A stretch of DNA of 64,000 bases from Phenylobacterium deserti (GTDB taxonomy: Bacteria; Pseudomonadota; Alphaproteobacteria; Caulobacterales; Caulobacteraceae): assembly GCA_945883235.1 (NCBI GenBank), contig CAMCXF010000003.1, positions 1 to 64,000 of the forward strand. The letters are read 5' to 3'. Position 1 is the first letter of the stretch; every line of letters begins with the position of its first letter. This document shows positions 1 through 8,953 of the stretch, piece by piece. Both the position numbers and the translations under genes were made by a program. The notes beneath the pieces are model-generated. The model was given only the letters and a program-made list of their open reading frames with translations, ran no database searches and was not told the DNA's origin.

Positions 1-1097
1 CTGGTGTCGACAAAGGCCTCGTGCAGTCGGCGGTCCATCTCGGTCTGGTCCCAGCCCATGGCGATGCCGGCAGCGACGATGGCCCCCATCGACGACCCGC
101 CGACGAAATCCACGGGTACGCCGCGCTCGCGCAATGCCTTGATGGCGCCGGCATGGGCATAGGCGCGCGCGCCGCCACCAGAGAGCACAAGACCCACCGA
201 CTGGCCGGTTAGGATACGGGCCAGTCGCTCGAAATCCGGCGCATGACCCCGCCGCGCATGGAACACCCGCGCGGCACCGGTGGCGTCCAGCCATCCCTCT
301 GAGCCATTGGGGCGTTCAATGTCTGAGGGCTGGACCAACAAGAGGTCGACCAGGCCCTGTTCGCGCAGGGTGACCGCACCGGGCAAACTGCCTTGTACCT
401 GCGGTGGGCGGTCTCCACGGGCTACCAGAAACAGCCGATCCACCAGTCGAGGGACAAAGGGTGCCCAGGCCGCCTCGTCGCGCTCGGCAACATAAAGCAC
501 ATAGTCATGGACCCTCTCGACCTCGGAGAACCACTCCGTGGGTGCCGTGACAGCCTCCGAGCCGACGGTGGTTACCTGATAGCCCAGAGCTTCGATCTCC
601 CGCTCCAGCCGTTCCACCAGCGGGCGTATCGGCCCCGGTCGACCGACCGCCACGAATCCGAAGACCGCCGGGTCGCCGACCGGCCCGCGCCGGGCCGTCT
701 GGCGGCTGCGCAGGATCATCAGCCGTGCCAGCTCGGTCATCACGGCGGCGTCGGCGTCACAGGCCTCGAAAAACACGTCCTTGGGGACCGCGAACACTTC
801 GGAATCGCGCAGGGCATAGACGTCGGCGGAATGCGGCACCCCCGCAATCAGCGCCATTTCGCCCGCCGGCTCGCCGGGCCGGATGATGCCCAGAAAGTTC
901 GGCTCCTGGCCGTCCTCACGACGGAACGCGCCGAGGCGGCCCGTGCGCACAATGAACAGCTCGTCCGAGACGTCGCCATGCCCGAACAGCTTTTGACCAC
1001 CCGGCACCGAGAACCAGATGGTCTCGGCCTGGATGCGCGGGTGCCGGAACAGTCGCGCCAGCACCGAATCAGCGGGGATTTCAGGCAGTTTCGGCAC
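1..1097 (-). CDS. Patatin-like phospholipase with N-terminal cyclic-nucleotide-binding domain (NTE-like), 3' end truncated by the window edge
   Basis: Minus-strand reading from a GTG at 1097 gives VPKLPEIPADSVLARLFRHPRIQ...GHGDVSDELFIVRTGRLGAFRRE...PGEPAGEMALI (cNMP-binding-like), then SVGLVLSGGGARAYAHAGAIKALRERGVPVDFVGGSSMGAIVAAG (patatin GGGxR/K and GxSxG). Absent from the ORF track because no stop lies in the window. Confidence 0.85.
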   Translation of the reverse strand, partial: MPKLPEIPADSVLARLFRHPRIQAETIWFSVPGGQKLFGHGDVSDELFIVRTGRLGAFRREDGQEPNFLGIIRPGEPAGEMALIAGVPHSADVYALRDSEVFAVPKDVFFEACDADAAVMTELARLMILRSRQTARRGPVGDPAVFGFVAVGRPGPIRPLVERLEREIEALGYQVTTVGSEAVTAPTEWFSEVERVHDYVLYVAERDEAAWAPFVPRLVDRLFLVARGDRPPQVQGSLPGAVTLREQGLVDLLLVQPSDIERPNGSEGWLDATGAARVFHARRGHAPDFERLARILTGQSVGLVLSGGGARAYAHAGAIKALRERGVPVDFVGGSSMGAIVAAGIAMGWDQTEMDRRLHEAFVDT

Positions 1098-1182
1098 GCC
1101 CGCGAGCCTAGCCCCCTCTGTCCCCGTCGGCTACGACTCTGGTGGGCTTTCCTTGGCACCGCGAGGGCCCTATGCGGGAGCC

Positions 1183-1593
1183 ATGGCTCTACACATGATC
1201 AAGCTGGTGGTCGGCGCGTCGACAATTGAGGACATGGTAGCCTGGCACGCGGCTTACCGGGGTGTCGAACAGCCCTGGATCATGAATACCCGCATGACAC
1301 CGAAGCGGGCCGATGAACTGGTCGATGGCGGCTCGCTCTACCGCGTCTTCAAGGGTGTGATCCTGTGTCGGCAATCCATTCTGGCGGTTGACCGGGTGGG
1401 GGAGGGTGTCACGGCACGGTGCGAGGTCACAGTCGGCGACCAGATCGTCCGCGTCGCCCCGACGCCGCGGCGGGCCTTCCAGGGCTGGCGCTATCTGGAC
1501 CCCAAGGACGCGCCGCCGGATCTTGATCTGGATGCGTTCGATGGTGTGCCCGAGGACCTGGCGCGCCAGCTCCGCGAGGCGGGTGCCTGGTAG
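1183..1593 (+). CDS. DUF1489 family protein
   Basis: MALHMIKLVVGASTIEDMVAWHAAYRG...FKGVILCRQSIL...GWRYLDPKDAPPDL resembles DUF1489. Internal ATG at 1183 of the 1018 ORF. Confidence 0.75.
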   Translation: MALHMIKLVVGASTIEDMVAWHAAYRGVEQPWIMNTRMTPKRADELVDGGSLYRVFKGVILCRQSILAVDRVGEGVTARCEVTVGDQIVRVAPTPRRAFQGWRYLDPKDAPPDLDLDAFDGVPEDLARQLREAGAW

Positions 1594-1594
1594 T

Positions 1595-2452
1595 CTATCC
1601 GTTGCCGATGTTGTCGATCAGCCGCGTGCGCCCCAATCTCGCGGCGGCCAGCACCCGGATGACGCCAATGGCAGGGCCTGGTCCCAGGCGGGCCAGGGTG
1701 TCCGGGGCGCGGGCCTCGATATAGTCCACGGACTTGAACCCGGCGGACAGCAATTCCGCCGTCGCCCATGCTTCGGTCGCCTCGACGGCGGCTCCCGCGC
1801 TTAAGCGAGCCAGCGTTTCGCGAAGCACGCCGTTAAGCCGGGGGGCGATCACCCGCTGCTCGGGCGTCAGATAGGCATTGCGCGACGACAGGGCCAGGCC
1901 GTCTTCGGCCCGCGCGGTCGGGCCGCCGACGATCTCCACCGGGATGTCCAGATCCTGCACCAGGCGACGGATCACCTGCAGTTGTTGAAAGTCCTTCTCG
2001 CCGAACACCGCGATATCCGGCGCACACTGGTTCAACAGCTTTGCGACAACTGTCGCCACCCCGGCGAAATGGCCGGGCCGGGCCAGACCGTCCAGCGGCT
2101 CCGATACTCCGCTCACCGTTACGGTCGTGAAGGCGCCAGGCGGATACATCTCGGCCACCTCGGGCGCATACAGAAGGTGACACCCGGCGCCGCCCAGCAG
2201 GGCTGCGTCGCGGGCCTCGTCACGGGGATAGGTGTCGAAATCCTCGTTCGGCCCGAACTGGGTCGGATTGACGAAGATGCTGGCCACGACATGGTCGGCC
2301 CGGGCCATAGCCAGCCGGATCAGGGACAGGTGGCCTTCATGCAGTGCGCCCATCGTCGGCACAAAACCGATGGAGTGACCGGCCTTGCGCCATGCGCCGA
2401 CCCGGGCGCGCAGCTGGGCGACGGTGCGGACGATGGGCAGGGGCGCAGACAT
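1595..2452 (-). CDS. panC: Pantoate--beta-alanine ligase
   Basis: VPTMGALHEGHLSLI, SIFVNPTQFGPNEDFDTYPR, FGEKDFQQLQVIRR, GLALSSRNAYL are PanC signatures. Confidence 0.97.
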   Translation of the reverse strand: MSAPLPIVRTVAQLRARVGAWRKAGHSIGFVPTMGALHEGHLSLIRLAMARADHVVASIFVNPTQFGPNEDFDTYPRDEARDAALLGGAGCHLLYAPEVAEMYPPGAFTTVTVSGVSEPLDGLARPGHFAGVATVVAKLLNQCAPDIAVFGEKDFQQLQVIRRLVQDLDIPVEIVGGPTARAEDGLALSSRNAYLTPEQRVIAPRLNGVLRETLARLSAGAAVEATEAWATAELLSAGFKSVDYIEARAPDTLARLGPGPAIGVIRVLAAARLGRTRLIDNIGNG

Positions 2453-2590
2453 GGCGCGGCTTATGGCCAGACGCCGGGTTCAAGTCCACTCGCAAGCGCC
2501 GCGATCCCGCGTTGACGGCCCCCCGTCACAGGGGGTCATTTAAGCCCCACTGAGTCGGCCCTTTCGCCGGCCATCGAGGAGCGGATCGTC

Positions 2591-3424
2591 ATGGGCCAGG
2601 CCAGCGTTATTGTGGTCGGCAACGAGAAAGGCGGCGCGGGGAAATCCACCCTGGCCATCCACATCGTCACCGCGTTGCTCCATGGCGGTGCCAAGGTCGC
2701 CGTGCTGGACCTGGACCTGCGCCAGCAGACCATGGGGCACTTTTTCGCCAACCGTGCGGCATGGCTGGCGGCCAATGGGGCGACCGCGCCCATGCCCATC
2801 GAACATGCCATCAGCAGCGCCGGCGACGCGCTGGCCAAGGCCCCCGACACCGAGCAATTGGCGCGGTTCGAGGCGGCCTTCAATGACGTCGCGGGCCAAT
2901 CGGACTTTGTCCTGATCGACACCCCCGGTGCCGATACCGCCATCATGCGTGCCGCCCACGTTCGCGCTGACCTGATCGTCACGCCGATGAACGACAGCTT
3001 CGTCGATTTTGACATGCTGGGCGTCGTGGATCCGGGCACGCTGGACCTCAAACGACACAGCCTCTATGCCGAAACCGTCTGGGCCAGTCGCAAACAGCGC
3101 GCCACGGTGGAGCGTAAACAGATCGACTGGGTCGTCCTGCGCAATCGGCTCGCACCCACCGAAGCCCGCAACCGCAGGCGCCTGGACGAGCGGGTGCAGG
3201 CGCTGTCGCGCAAGGTCGGTTTCCGGGTCGGGCCCGGCTTGCGCGACCGGGTGATCTACCGCGAGCTGTTTCCCTTCGGCCTGACGGTGGCCGACCTCTC
3301 GCCCACCATTCGCCCCGTGGCCATGAGCCTGCAGCATGTGGCGGCGCGCCAGGAATTGCGGTCACTGATGATCGCGCTGGGCTTCAACGGACTGGACGAG
3401 AACGAGCGGATCGCGGCGGAATAG
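2591..3424 (+). CDS. mipZ: Division plane positioning ATPase MipZ (ParA/MinD-like)
   Basis: MGQASVIVVGNEKGGAGKSTLAIHIVTALLHGG (deviant Walker A), DFVLIDTPGADTAIMR; very close to Caulobacter MipZ from memory. Confidence 0.95.
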   Translation: MGQASVIVVGNEKGGAGKSTLAIHIVTALLHGGAKVAVLDLDLRQQTMGHFFANRAAWLAANGATAPMPIEHAISSAGDALAKAPDTEQLARFEAAFNDVAGQSDFVLIDTPGADTAIMRAAHVRADLIVTPMNDSFVDFDMLGVVDPGTLDLKRHSLYAETVWASRKQRATVERKQIDWVVLRNRLAPTEARNRRRLDERVQALSRKVGFRVGPGLRDRVIYRELFPFGLTVADLSPTIRPVAMSLQHVAARQELRSLMIALGFNGLDENERIAAE

Positions 3425-3428
3425 CCGC

Positions 3429-3854
3429 ATGCTCTATCTTCTCCTCGGCGGCGCAGCTTTGGCGCTCTACCTATGGGCGAAGGGCCGCAAGCTGCCAATG
3501 CTAAAGCGGCGCGAATGGCGTGTGCTGACGGCCGCTCTGGCCGTGGTCTGTTTCACGGCGGCGGTGGCCGTAAGTCTGCGCGGATCCTGGGGGGCGGGGA
3601 TCGTACTTGCGGTGACCGGGCTTGGCCTGGCGGGGTCAGCCCGCAAGGCCACGCTTTCGCCGCAGCCTCCCCGGACTGACGCTATGAGTCTGGACGAAGC
3701 GCGGCGTACACTCGGCGTCGGTGCCACCGCCACCCGCCAAGAGGTTCAGGAGGCCTACACCCGCCTGATGCGCGCCGTGCATCCCGACAAAGGCGGTACA
3801 GCAGGCCTTGCCGCCCAACTCAACGCGGCGCGGGATCGATTGCTGTCGAAATAG
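3429..3854 (+). CDS. Membrane-anchored J-domain (DnaJ-like) protein
   Basis: Hydrophobic N-terminal segments followed by LDEARRTLGVGATATRQEVQEAYTRLMRAVHPDKGGTAGLAAQLNAARDRLL (HPD motif). Confidence 0.88.
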   Translation: MLYLLLGGAALALYLWAKGRKLPMLKRREWRVLTAALAVVCFTAAVAVSLRGSWGAGIVLAVTGLGLAGSARKATLSPQPPRTDAMSLDEARRTLGVGATATRQEVQEAYTRLMRAVHPDKGGTAGLAAQLNAARDRLLSK

Positions 3855-3857
3855 GCG

Positions 3858-5162
3858 TCAGCCGCGGGGCGACATCACGACACAGGGTTGCTTGCGCGAC
3901 TTCAGGGCGCGGCAGGCGCCTTTCGCCTCTGTCTCGCTCATGCCGGCAAAGCGCGCCCGGAACTTGCCGTCGTCCTTTTCGGCCACCGCGCGGGCATCGT
4001 CAAAGTGCTTGCCGTACTTCTTTTCCACGATCACCAGTTGCTCGCGGGCGTCCGAGCGGTTGGAGAAGGTGCCGACCTGAACGGTCCAGCGACCACCCGC
4101 CACAGCCTTGCCCTTGCCGTTCAACTTGGGAACCGATTTCGTCTCAACGATCTGGATCTTCGATGTTCGCGTCGGTGGCGTTGTCGAGGCCAGGCGGATG
4201 GTCAGGCTTTCGCCCGCATCTCCCTGCTGCATCGACGGCTGGATGGCCTCGGCCAGCTGCGGGGGTTCGAAGAAGTTCTGTGCGACGCGGATGTCCTCGC
4301 CCATGTTGCGGCGACGGATCACTTCAAAGCCGGTGGCCAGAAGGCTGGCCGCAACCTGGTCGCGGGTCACGCGGGTCGGGCCGCCCAGGACCACGACGAT
4401 CAGGCGGCGGTTGTCACGCACGCCAGAGATGGCGATGTTGAAGCCGGACGCATTGATGAAGCCGGTCTTCAGCCCGTCAACACCTTCGGCCTCGTTCAGC
4501 ATGCGGTTGTGGTTGCGAATCTCTCGACCTCGAAAATTGAACATAGTCTGGCTGAAGTAGCGATAATACTGCGGGTAATCGCGCATCGCGGCCCGCGACA
4601 GGATCGCGATGTCACGCGCAGTCGAGATGTTCCGACTGTTCGGCAGGCCGTTGGCGTTGGCGAAGTTGGTGCTCTGCATACCCAGCTCCTGGGCCCGCAA
4701 GGTCATCAGGGCGGCAAATCGTTGCTCGGTCCCCGCCAGCTTCTCGGCGATCGCCACCGAGGCATCGTTCGCTGACAGGGTGCACATCGCTTGGATAGCT
4801 TCGGAAACGGAAATCGAGTCGCCGGCCCGAACGCCCAGCTTGGTGGGGGACTGCGCTGCCGCGTGCGGTGAAAACACCACCCGGTCTTCGAGCGTGATCC
4901 GACCGGCGGCCAGCGCCTCGTAGGTCAGGTAAAGCGTCATCACCTTGGTGATCGAGGCCGGGAAACGCGGGCTATCGGCGCGCTTCGAGTACAGAACCTC
5001 ACCCGACTTCGCATCGACCACGATCGAGGCGTACTTCGTCGAGTTCGCAGGGATAAGCTGAAGATAGGGTACCTGAGCTATCGCGGCCGGAATGGACGCG
5101 CCAAAGGCCATGGCCGAGGCCAGGCCAAAGGAAAGCAACAGGCGGCGGGCGTGCTGGATCAT
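3858..5162 (-). CDS. D-alanyl-D-alanine carboxypeptidase (S11) with C-terminal SPOR domain
   Basis: SITK (SxxK), SAND (SxN), KTG motifs; signal peptide; C-terminal GGRWTVQVGTFSNRSDAREQL... SPOR-like. Confidence 0.93.
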   Translation of the reverse strand: MIQHARRLLLSFGLASAMAFGASIPAAIAQVPYLQLIPANSTKYASIVVDAKSGEVLYSKRADSPRFPASITKVMTLYLTYEALAAGRITLEDRVVFSPHAAAQSPTKLGVRAGDSISVSEAIQAMCTLSANDASVAIAEKLAGTEQRFAALMTLRAQELGMQSTNFANANGLPNSRNISTARDIAILSRAAMRDYPQYYRYFSQTMFNFRGREIRNHNRMLNEAEGVDGLKTGFINASGFNIAISGVRDNRRLIVVVLGGPTRVTRDQVAASLLATGFEVIRRRNMGEDIRVAQNFFEPPQLAEAIQPSMQQGDAGESLTIRLASTTPPTRTSKIQIVETKSVPKLNGKGKAVAGGRWTVQVGTFSNRSDAREQLVIVEKKYGKHFDDARAVAEKDDGKFRARFAGMSETEAKGACRALKSRKQPCVVMSPRG

Positions 5163-5309
5163 GCTTCGTCCGTCGAATCAAAACGCTGAAGGCGACCACG
5201 TGGACGCCTTGGGGAACCTGTATCATGACAGCCGTACCCTTGCAGGAGAGTAAACAAGGTTTGAACGCGATCAATCGTCACGGCGCCTGAAAAGCGGGCC
5301 GTCATGGAA

Positions 5310-5353
5310 ATGTTGCACTGCACAAAAACCATTTGACTGCTGCACTGCAACAT
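5310..5353. promoter_or_regulatory. Inverted repeat ATGTTGCACTGCA-N18-TGCACTGCAACAT upstream of phasin gene; candidate PhaR-type operator
   Basis: Direct reading; 12 of 13 positions pair between the arms; 75 bp upstream of the phasin ATG. The regulator assignment is inferred. Confidence 0.55.
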
Positions 5354-5428
5354 GAAACAAGGCCTCCAGTGATCCGGGGCTTGTTGCCCCACAGCCCAGT
5401 CCCCCAGTCCCAATCCAAGGAGCCCATC

Positions 5429-5863
5429 ATGGCCGCCGTCGACACCGCAAAAAAGACCGTCGAACAATTCACCGCCGCTTCCAACGTCGCCTTCAAGGAC
5501 GGCGTCGAAAAGAGCCTGGCCGCGATGAACGACATGAACGCGCACTCCAAGAAGAACCTGGAAGCCGTTGTCGCCTCTGCCACCGCGTCGGCCAAGGGTG
5601 CCGAAACGCTGGGCGCCCAGGCGATGGCCTTCTCCAAGGCGATGTTCGAGTCGCAGGTCGCCGCCGCCAAGTCGCTGTCCGGCGCCAAGAGCATCCAGGA
5701 AGTGGTCGAACTGCAGACCGCCTTCGCCAAGACCTCGCTGGAAACCTACATGTCCGAGTTCGGCAAGATGTCCGAGACGGTCTCGGCGTCGGTCAAGGAA
5801 TCCATGAAGCCCCTGAACGAGCGCGTCACCGCGACCGTCGAGAAGCTTCAGGCGATCCGCTAA
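5429..5863 (+). CDS. Phasin family protein
   Basis: MAAVDTAKKTVEQFTAASNVAFKDGVEKSLAAMNDMNAHSKKNLEAVVASATASAKGAETLGAQAMAFSKAMFESQVAAAKSLSGAKSIQEVVELQTAFAKTSLETYMSEFGKMSE is typical phasin_2. Confidence 0.93.
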   Translation: MAAVDTAKKTVEQFTAASNVAFKDGVEKSLAAMNDMNAHSKKNLEAVVASATASAKGAETLGAQAMAFSKAMFESQVAAAKSLSGAKSIQEVVELQTAFAKTSLETYMSEFGKMSETVSASVKESMKPLNERVTATVEKLQAIR

Positions 5864-5945
5864 ACCTTTCCGCGTTGTGGAAAGGCGGGCTCCCGGCGCT
5901 GTAAGCGCCGCCGGGTTTAGTCAGTAAGCGTAAGCGTAACGATAA

Positions 5946-5975
5946 GGGGCCGATCCGAAAGGGTCGGCCCTTTTG
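5946..5975 (+). terminator. Rho-independent terminator downstream of phasin gene
   Basis: GGGCCGATCCGAAAGGGTCGGCCCTTTTGTC stem-loop plus T-run. Confidence 0.75.
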
Positions 5976-6006
5976 TCTTGGGCGGACGGCGGGTAGACTT
6001 CAGCCC

Positions 6007-6468
6007 ATGTCAAACATCGAACATCGCCTCGCTGAACTCGGGATCGAGCTGCCGAAGCCCAACGCGCCGGTCGCCAATTATGTGCCCTTCGTGCGGGTGG
6101 GCGATTTGCTGCACATTTCGGGACAGGTCTCACTGGACGCGTCGGGCGGTATCCGCGGCGTGGTCGGCGAGGACGTAGACCTCGAAACCGCCATCCGCGC
6201 CGCGCGCCTGTGTGGTCTCAGTCTGCTGGCCCAGATGAGGGCCGCCTGTGACGGAGACCTGGGACGGGTCACGCGAATCGTCAAGCTGGGCGGGTTCGTT
6301 CAGGCCGGACCCACATTCTTTGAAATCCCGAAGGTCGTGAACGGCTGTTCGGACCTGATGGTCGAGGTGTTCGGCGACGCCGGTCGTCATGCGCGCTCGG
6401 CGGTCGGCGTCTATCGCCTACCGATGAACTTCGCCGTCGAGGTTGATGCGGTGGTGGCCGTGTTATGA
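6007..6468 (+). CDS. RidA/YjgF family protein
   Basis: VANYVPFVRVGDLLHISGQVSLDA...RVTRIVKLGGFVQAGPTFFEIPKVVNG...ARSAVGVYRLPMNFAVEVDAV. Confidence 0.92.
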   Translation: MSNIEHRLAELGIELPKPNAPVANYVPFVRVGDLLHISGQVSLDASGGIRGVVGEDVDLETAIRAARLCGLSLLAQMRAACDGDLGRVTRIVKLGGFVQAGPTFFEIPKVVNGCSDLMVEVFGDAGRHARSAVGVYRLPMNFAVEVDAVVAVL

Positions 6469-7211
6469 CCCACCGCTTTGGCGACGCCTGGGATCTGCTG
6501 TTTCACCCACCGGTGGCGCATCGAGGACTATGGAGCCCTCTAGGGCCGCCAGAAAACTCCCTGGGTGCCTTTCAGGCGGCGTGCGCGGCCGGCTACGGTA
6601 TTGAACTGGACGTCCAGCTCTCGGCTGACGGCGAGGCCATGGTGTTCCATGACGACAAGCTGGCGCGAATGACCGGGGCCGATGGCCGGCTTCGCGACCG
6701 CACTGCAGCAGATCTTCAGACCCTGGCTCTGGCTGACAGTGACGAGCGCATGCCCACTTTGCTGGAAACCCTCGCACTCGTCGGACATCGGGCCATGGTT
6801 CACATTGAGTTGAAGACGCCCTACGGCGAGGTCGGTCCGTTGGAGCAGCGGGTCCATGAAATCATTGCCGATCACAACGGCCCACTGTGCGTCATCGGCT
6901 TCAATCCCTACTCCCACGCCTGGTTCGCAGACCGGTATCCAGGGGTGTTGCGTGGTCTCGACAGCTATTCCTACGACCGCGCGCCGCAGATGGCGGAGAC
7001 CCAGCGCCGCGCCTTCGCCAATCTGGAGCATGTCGAGATCGCCCGCCCGCACTTCCTGGCCCTGGGTTTGGACATGTTGCCCAGCGCAAAAGCTGCCAGC
7101 CTCCGTGCCGAGGGCATGCCGGTGGTCGCGTGGACCGTGCGCGAGCCCGCCCAATGGGAGGCGATCAAGGGCTGCTGCGACAACCTGATCTTCGAAGGCT
7201 TCGCCGCGTGA
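6465..7211 (+). CDS. Glycerophosphodiester phosphodiesterase family protein
   Basis: VAHRGLWSPLGPPENSLGAFQAACAAGYGIELDVQLSADGEAMVFHDDKLARMTG. Confidence 0.94.
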   Translation: MTHRFGDAWDLLFHPPVAHRGLWSPLGPPENSLGAFQAACAAGYGIELDVQLSADGEAMVFHDDKLARMTGADGRLRDRTAADLQTLALADSDERMPTLLETLALVGHRAMVHIELKTPYGEVGPLEQRVHEIIADHNGPLCVIGFNPYSHAWFADRYPGVLRGLDSYSYDRAPQMAETQRRAFANLEHVEIARPHFLALGLDMLPSAKAASLRAEGMPVVAWTVREPAQWEAIKGCCDNLIFEGFAA

Positions 7212-8404
7212 GTCTGAAGCCGACAGTCAAGGTATCCCGACGGATTGCCGAGATTGGCCGCGAAGACTGGGATGGCTGCGCCGCCAACCCCGCCTACGCC
7301 GCCAACCCTTTCATTTGTTTTGATTTTCTGAACGCCTTGGAAGAGGCAAACTGCGCCGTCGAGCGCACCGGATGGGGGCCTCAGCACATTAGCGTCGAGG
7401 ATGATAGCGGCCGCGTCGCCGCTGTCATGCCGCTCTATCTGAAGTCTCACAGCCAAGGGGAGTACATCTTCGACCACGCTTGGGCCGACGCCTATGAGCG
7501 GGCAGGCGGGCGGTACTATCCCAAACTCCTGTCTGCCGCGCCGTTCGTCCCGGCCACAGGCGCTCGACTGCTGGTGCGGCCGGACGTCGACGAAGGCGAG
7601 GCGAGGACCCTGTTGCTGGGCGGCGCGCTCACGCTGTGCGAACGCTATGGCGCGTCCGGTCTCAACCTCAACTTCCTGACCGAGCCGGAATGGCGCTGGG
7701 CCGGCGTCCACGGCATGGGCCTGCGCGAAGGCCAGCAGTATCACTGGCAGAACCGCGACTACGCCGACTTCGACGCCTTCCTGGGGGCCCTGTCCTCGGG
7801 TCGCCGCAAAACCATCCGTCGCGAACGCCGCGACGCTCAAGCCCAGGCCGAGATCGTATGCCTGACTGGCACCGATATCGCGGAGGCGCACTGGAACGCC
7901 TTCTTCGGCTTCTACATGGACACCGGCGCCCGCAAGTGGGGCCAGCCGTATCTGACACGGGCCTTCTTCACGATGCTGGGCGAGCGGATGGCCGATCAGG
8001 TGCTGCTGATCATGGCCCGTCGCGATGGCCGCTGGATTGCGGGGGCGCTGAACCTGATCGGCGGAGATTGCCTCTACGGCCGCCACTGGGGCTGCGTCGA
8101 GGAGGTGCCATTCCTGCACTTCGAGGTATGTTACTACCAGGCCATCGAATGGGCCATCGACCACGGCCTGCCCCGCGTCGAAGCAGGTGCCCAGGGCCAG
8201 CACAAGATCGCCCGCGGTTACCTGCCCAGACCCGTATACTCTGCCCACTACATCGCCGACCCCATCCTGCGCGAGCCTGTCGAGCGCTTCCTGGCCCAGG
8301 AACGCGCCGGGGTGGAACAGGAAATGGAGTGGCTGGAGGAGGAGTATTCACCGTTCAAGGCGGAGACCCCGCCGCTTCTCGGGAGTGCTACCCATGAGCC
8401 TTGA
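7208..8404 (+). CDS. GNAT family N-acetyltransferase (DUF482/peptidogalycan type)
   Basis: GTG start at 7208; NPFICFDFLNALEEANCAVERTGWGPQHI...GEYIFDHAWADAYERAGG...YYPKLLSAAPFVPATGARLLVRP; ...YQAIEWAIDHGLPRVEAGAQGQHKIARGYLP. Confidence 0.88.
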   Translation: MSLKPTVKVSRRIAEIGREDWDGCAANPAYAANPFICFDFLNALEEANCAVERTGWGPQHISVEDDSGRVAAVMPLYLKSHSQGEYIFDHAWADAYERAGGRYYPKLLSAAPFVPATGARLLVRPDVDEGEARTLLLGGALTLCERYGASGLNLNFLTEPEWRWAGVHGMGLREGQQYHWQNRDYADFDAFLGALSSGRRKTIRRERRDAQAQAEIVCLTGTDIAEAHWNAFFGFYMDTGARKWGQPYLTRAFFTMLGERMADQVLLIMARRDGRWIAGALNLIGGDCLYGRHWGCVEEVPFLHFEVCYYQAIEWAIDHGLPRVEAGAQGQHKIARGYLPRPVYSAHYIADPILREPVERFLAQERAGVEQEMEWLEEEYSPFKAETPPLLGSATHEP

Positions 8405-8828
8405 CGGCACCTACGACCCCGACAACATCTTCGCCAAGATCCTCCGCGCCGAAATGCCGGCCGCCAGGGTGTTCGAGGACGACCATGTGCTGGCGTTCAT
8501 GGACGTCTTCCCGCAGGCGAAAGGCCACACCCTGGTGATCCCGAAACATTCCACCGCCCGCAATTTTCTGGACGAGGACCCCGAGGTGATCGGGCCGCTG
8601 ATGCTGGGTGCGCAGCGCGTGGCGAAGGCGGTTCGGGCGGCGCTGAACCCGGACGGGATCGTGATCACCCAGTTCAACGGCGCGCCTGCGGGTCAGACGG
8701 TATTCCACCTGCATGTCCACATAATCCCGCGCTGGGAGGGCGTGGCGCTGGGTCGGCACGGGCAGGGGATGGCCGACATGGAGAAGTTGAAGGTGCTGGC
8801 GGCGCAGATCGCGGCAAAGATTGCCTGA
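8394..8828 (+). CDS. HIT family protein
   Basis: IFAKILRAEMPAARVFEDDHVLAFMDVFPQAKGHTLVIPKH...FHLHVHIIP (HxHxH). Confidence 0.95.
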   Translation: MSLDGTYDPDNIFAKILRAEMPAARVFEDDHVLAFMDVFPQAKGHTLVIPKHSTARNFLDEDPEVIGPLMLGAQRVAKAVRAALNPDGIVITQFNGAPAGQTVFHLHVHIIPRWEGVALGRHGQGMADMEKLKVLAAQIAAKIA

Positions 8829-8850
8829 CGTCTTCATTTTTCTCTTTTTT

Positions 8851-8886
8851 GCTCGTCATTCCCAGCCTTTTGCCGGGATGACGAGC
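8851..8886. repeat. REP-like palindrome GCTCGTCATTCCC...GGGATGACGAGC
   Basis: 12-bp perfect stem (CGTCATTCCC/GGGATGACG core) between convergent HIT gene and clpA; no T-run on the correct side for a terminator. Confidence 0.6.
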
Positions 8887-8902
8887 GAGGGGTGGGCAGA
8901 CG

Positions 8903-8931
8903 CAAAAAGGCCCGGGCTTTCGCCCGGGCCT
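8903..8931 (-). terminator. Rho-independent terminator for clpA
   Basis: Minus strand AGGCCCGGGCGAAAGCCCGGGCCTTTTTGCG. Confidence 0.85.
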
Positions 8932-8953
8932 ATCCAATTCAATCCGTGTTGAC

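Noticed and set aside
2540-3337. 265-aa minus-strand ORF antisense to mipZ
   Set aside because: Mirrors a strongly supported MipZ frame; long antisense ORFs are expected at this GC content and the translation shows no domain.
6971-8248. 425-aa minus-strand ORF
   Set aside because: Antisense to gdpD and GNAT genes with recognisable motifs; no domain in the antisense translation.
8851-8886. Interpretation of the GTCATTCCC hairpin as a Rho-independent terminator
   Set aside because: The plus strand has no T-run after the stem, and the minus strand has an A-run; clpA already has a clear separate terminator.
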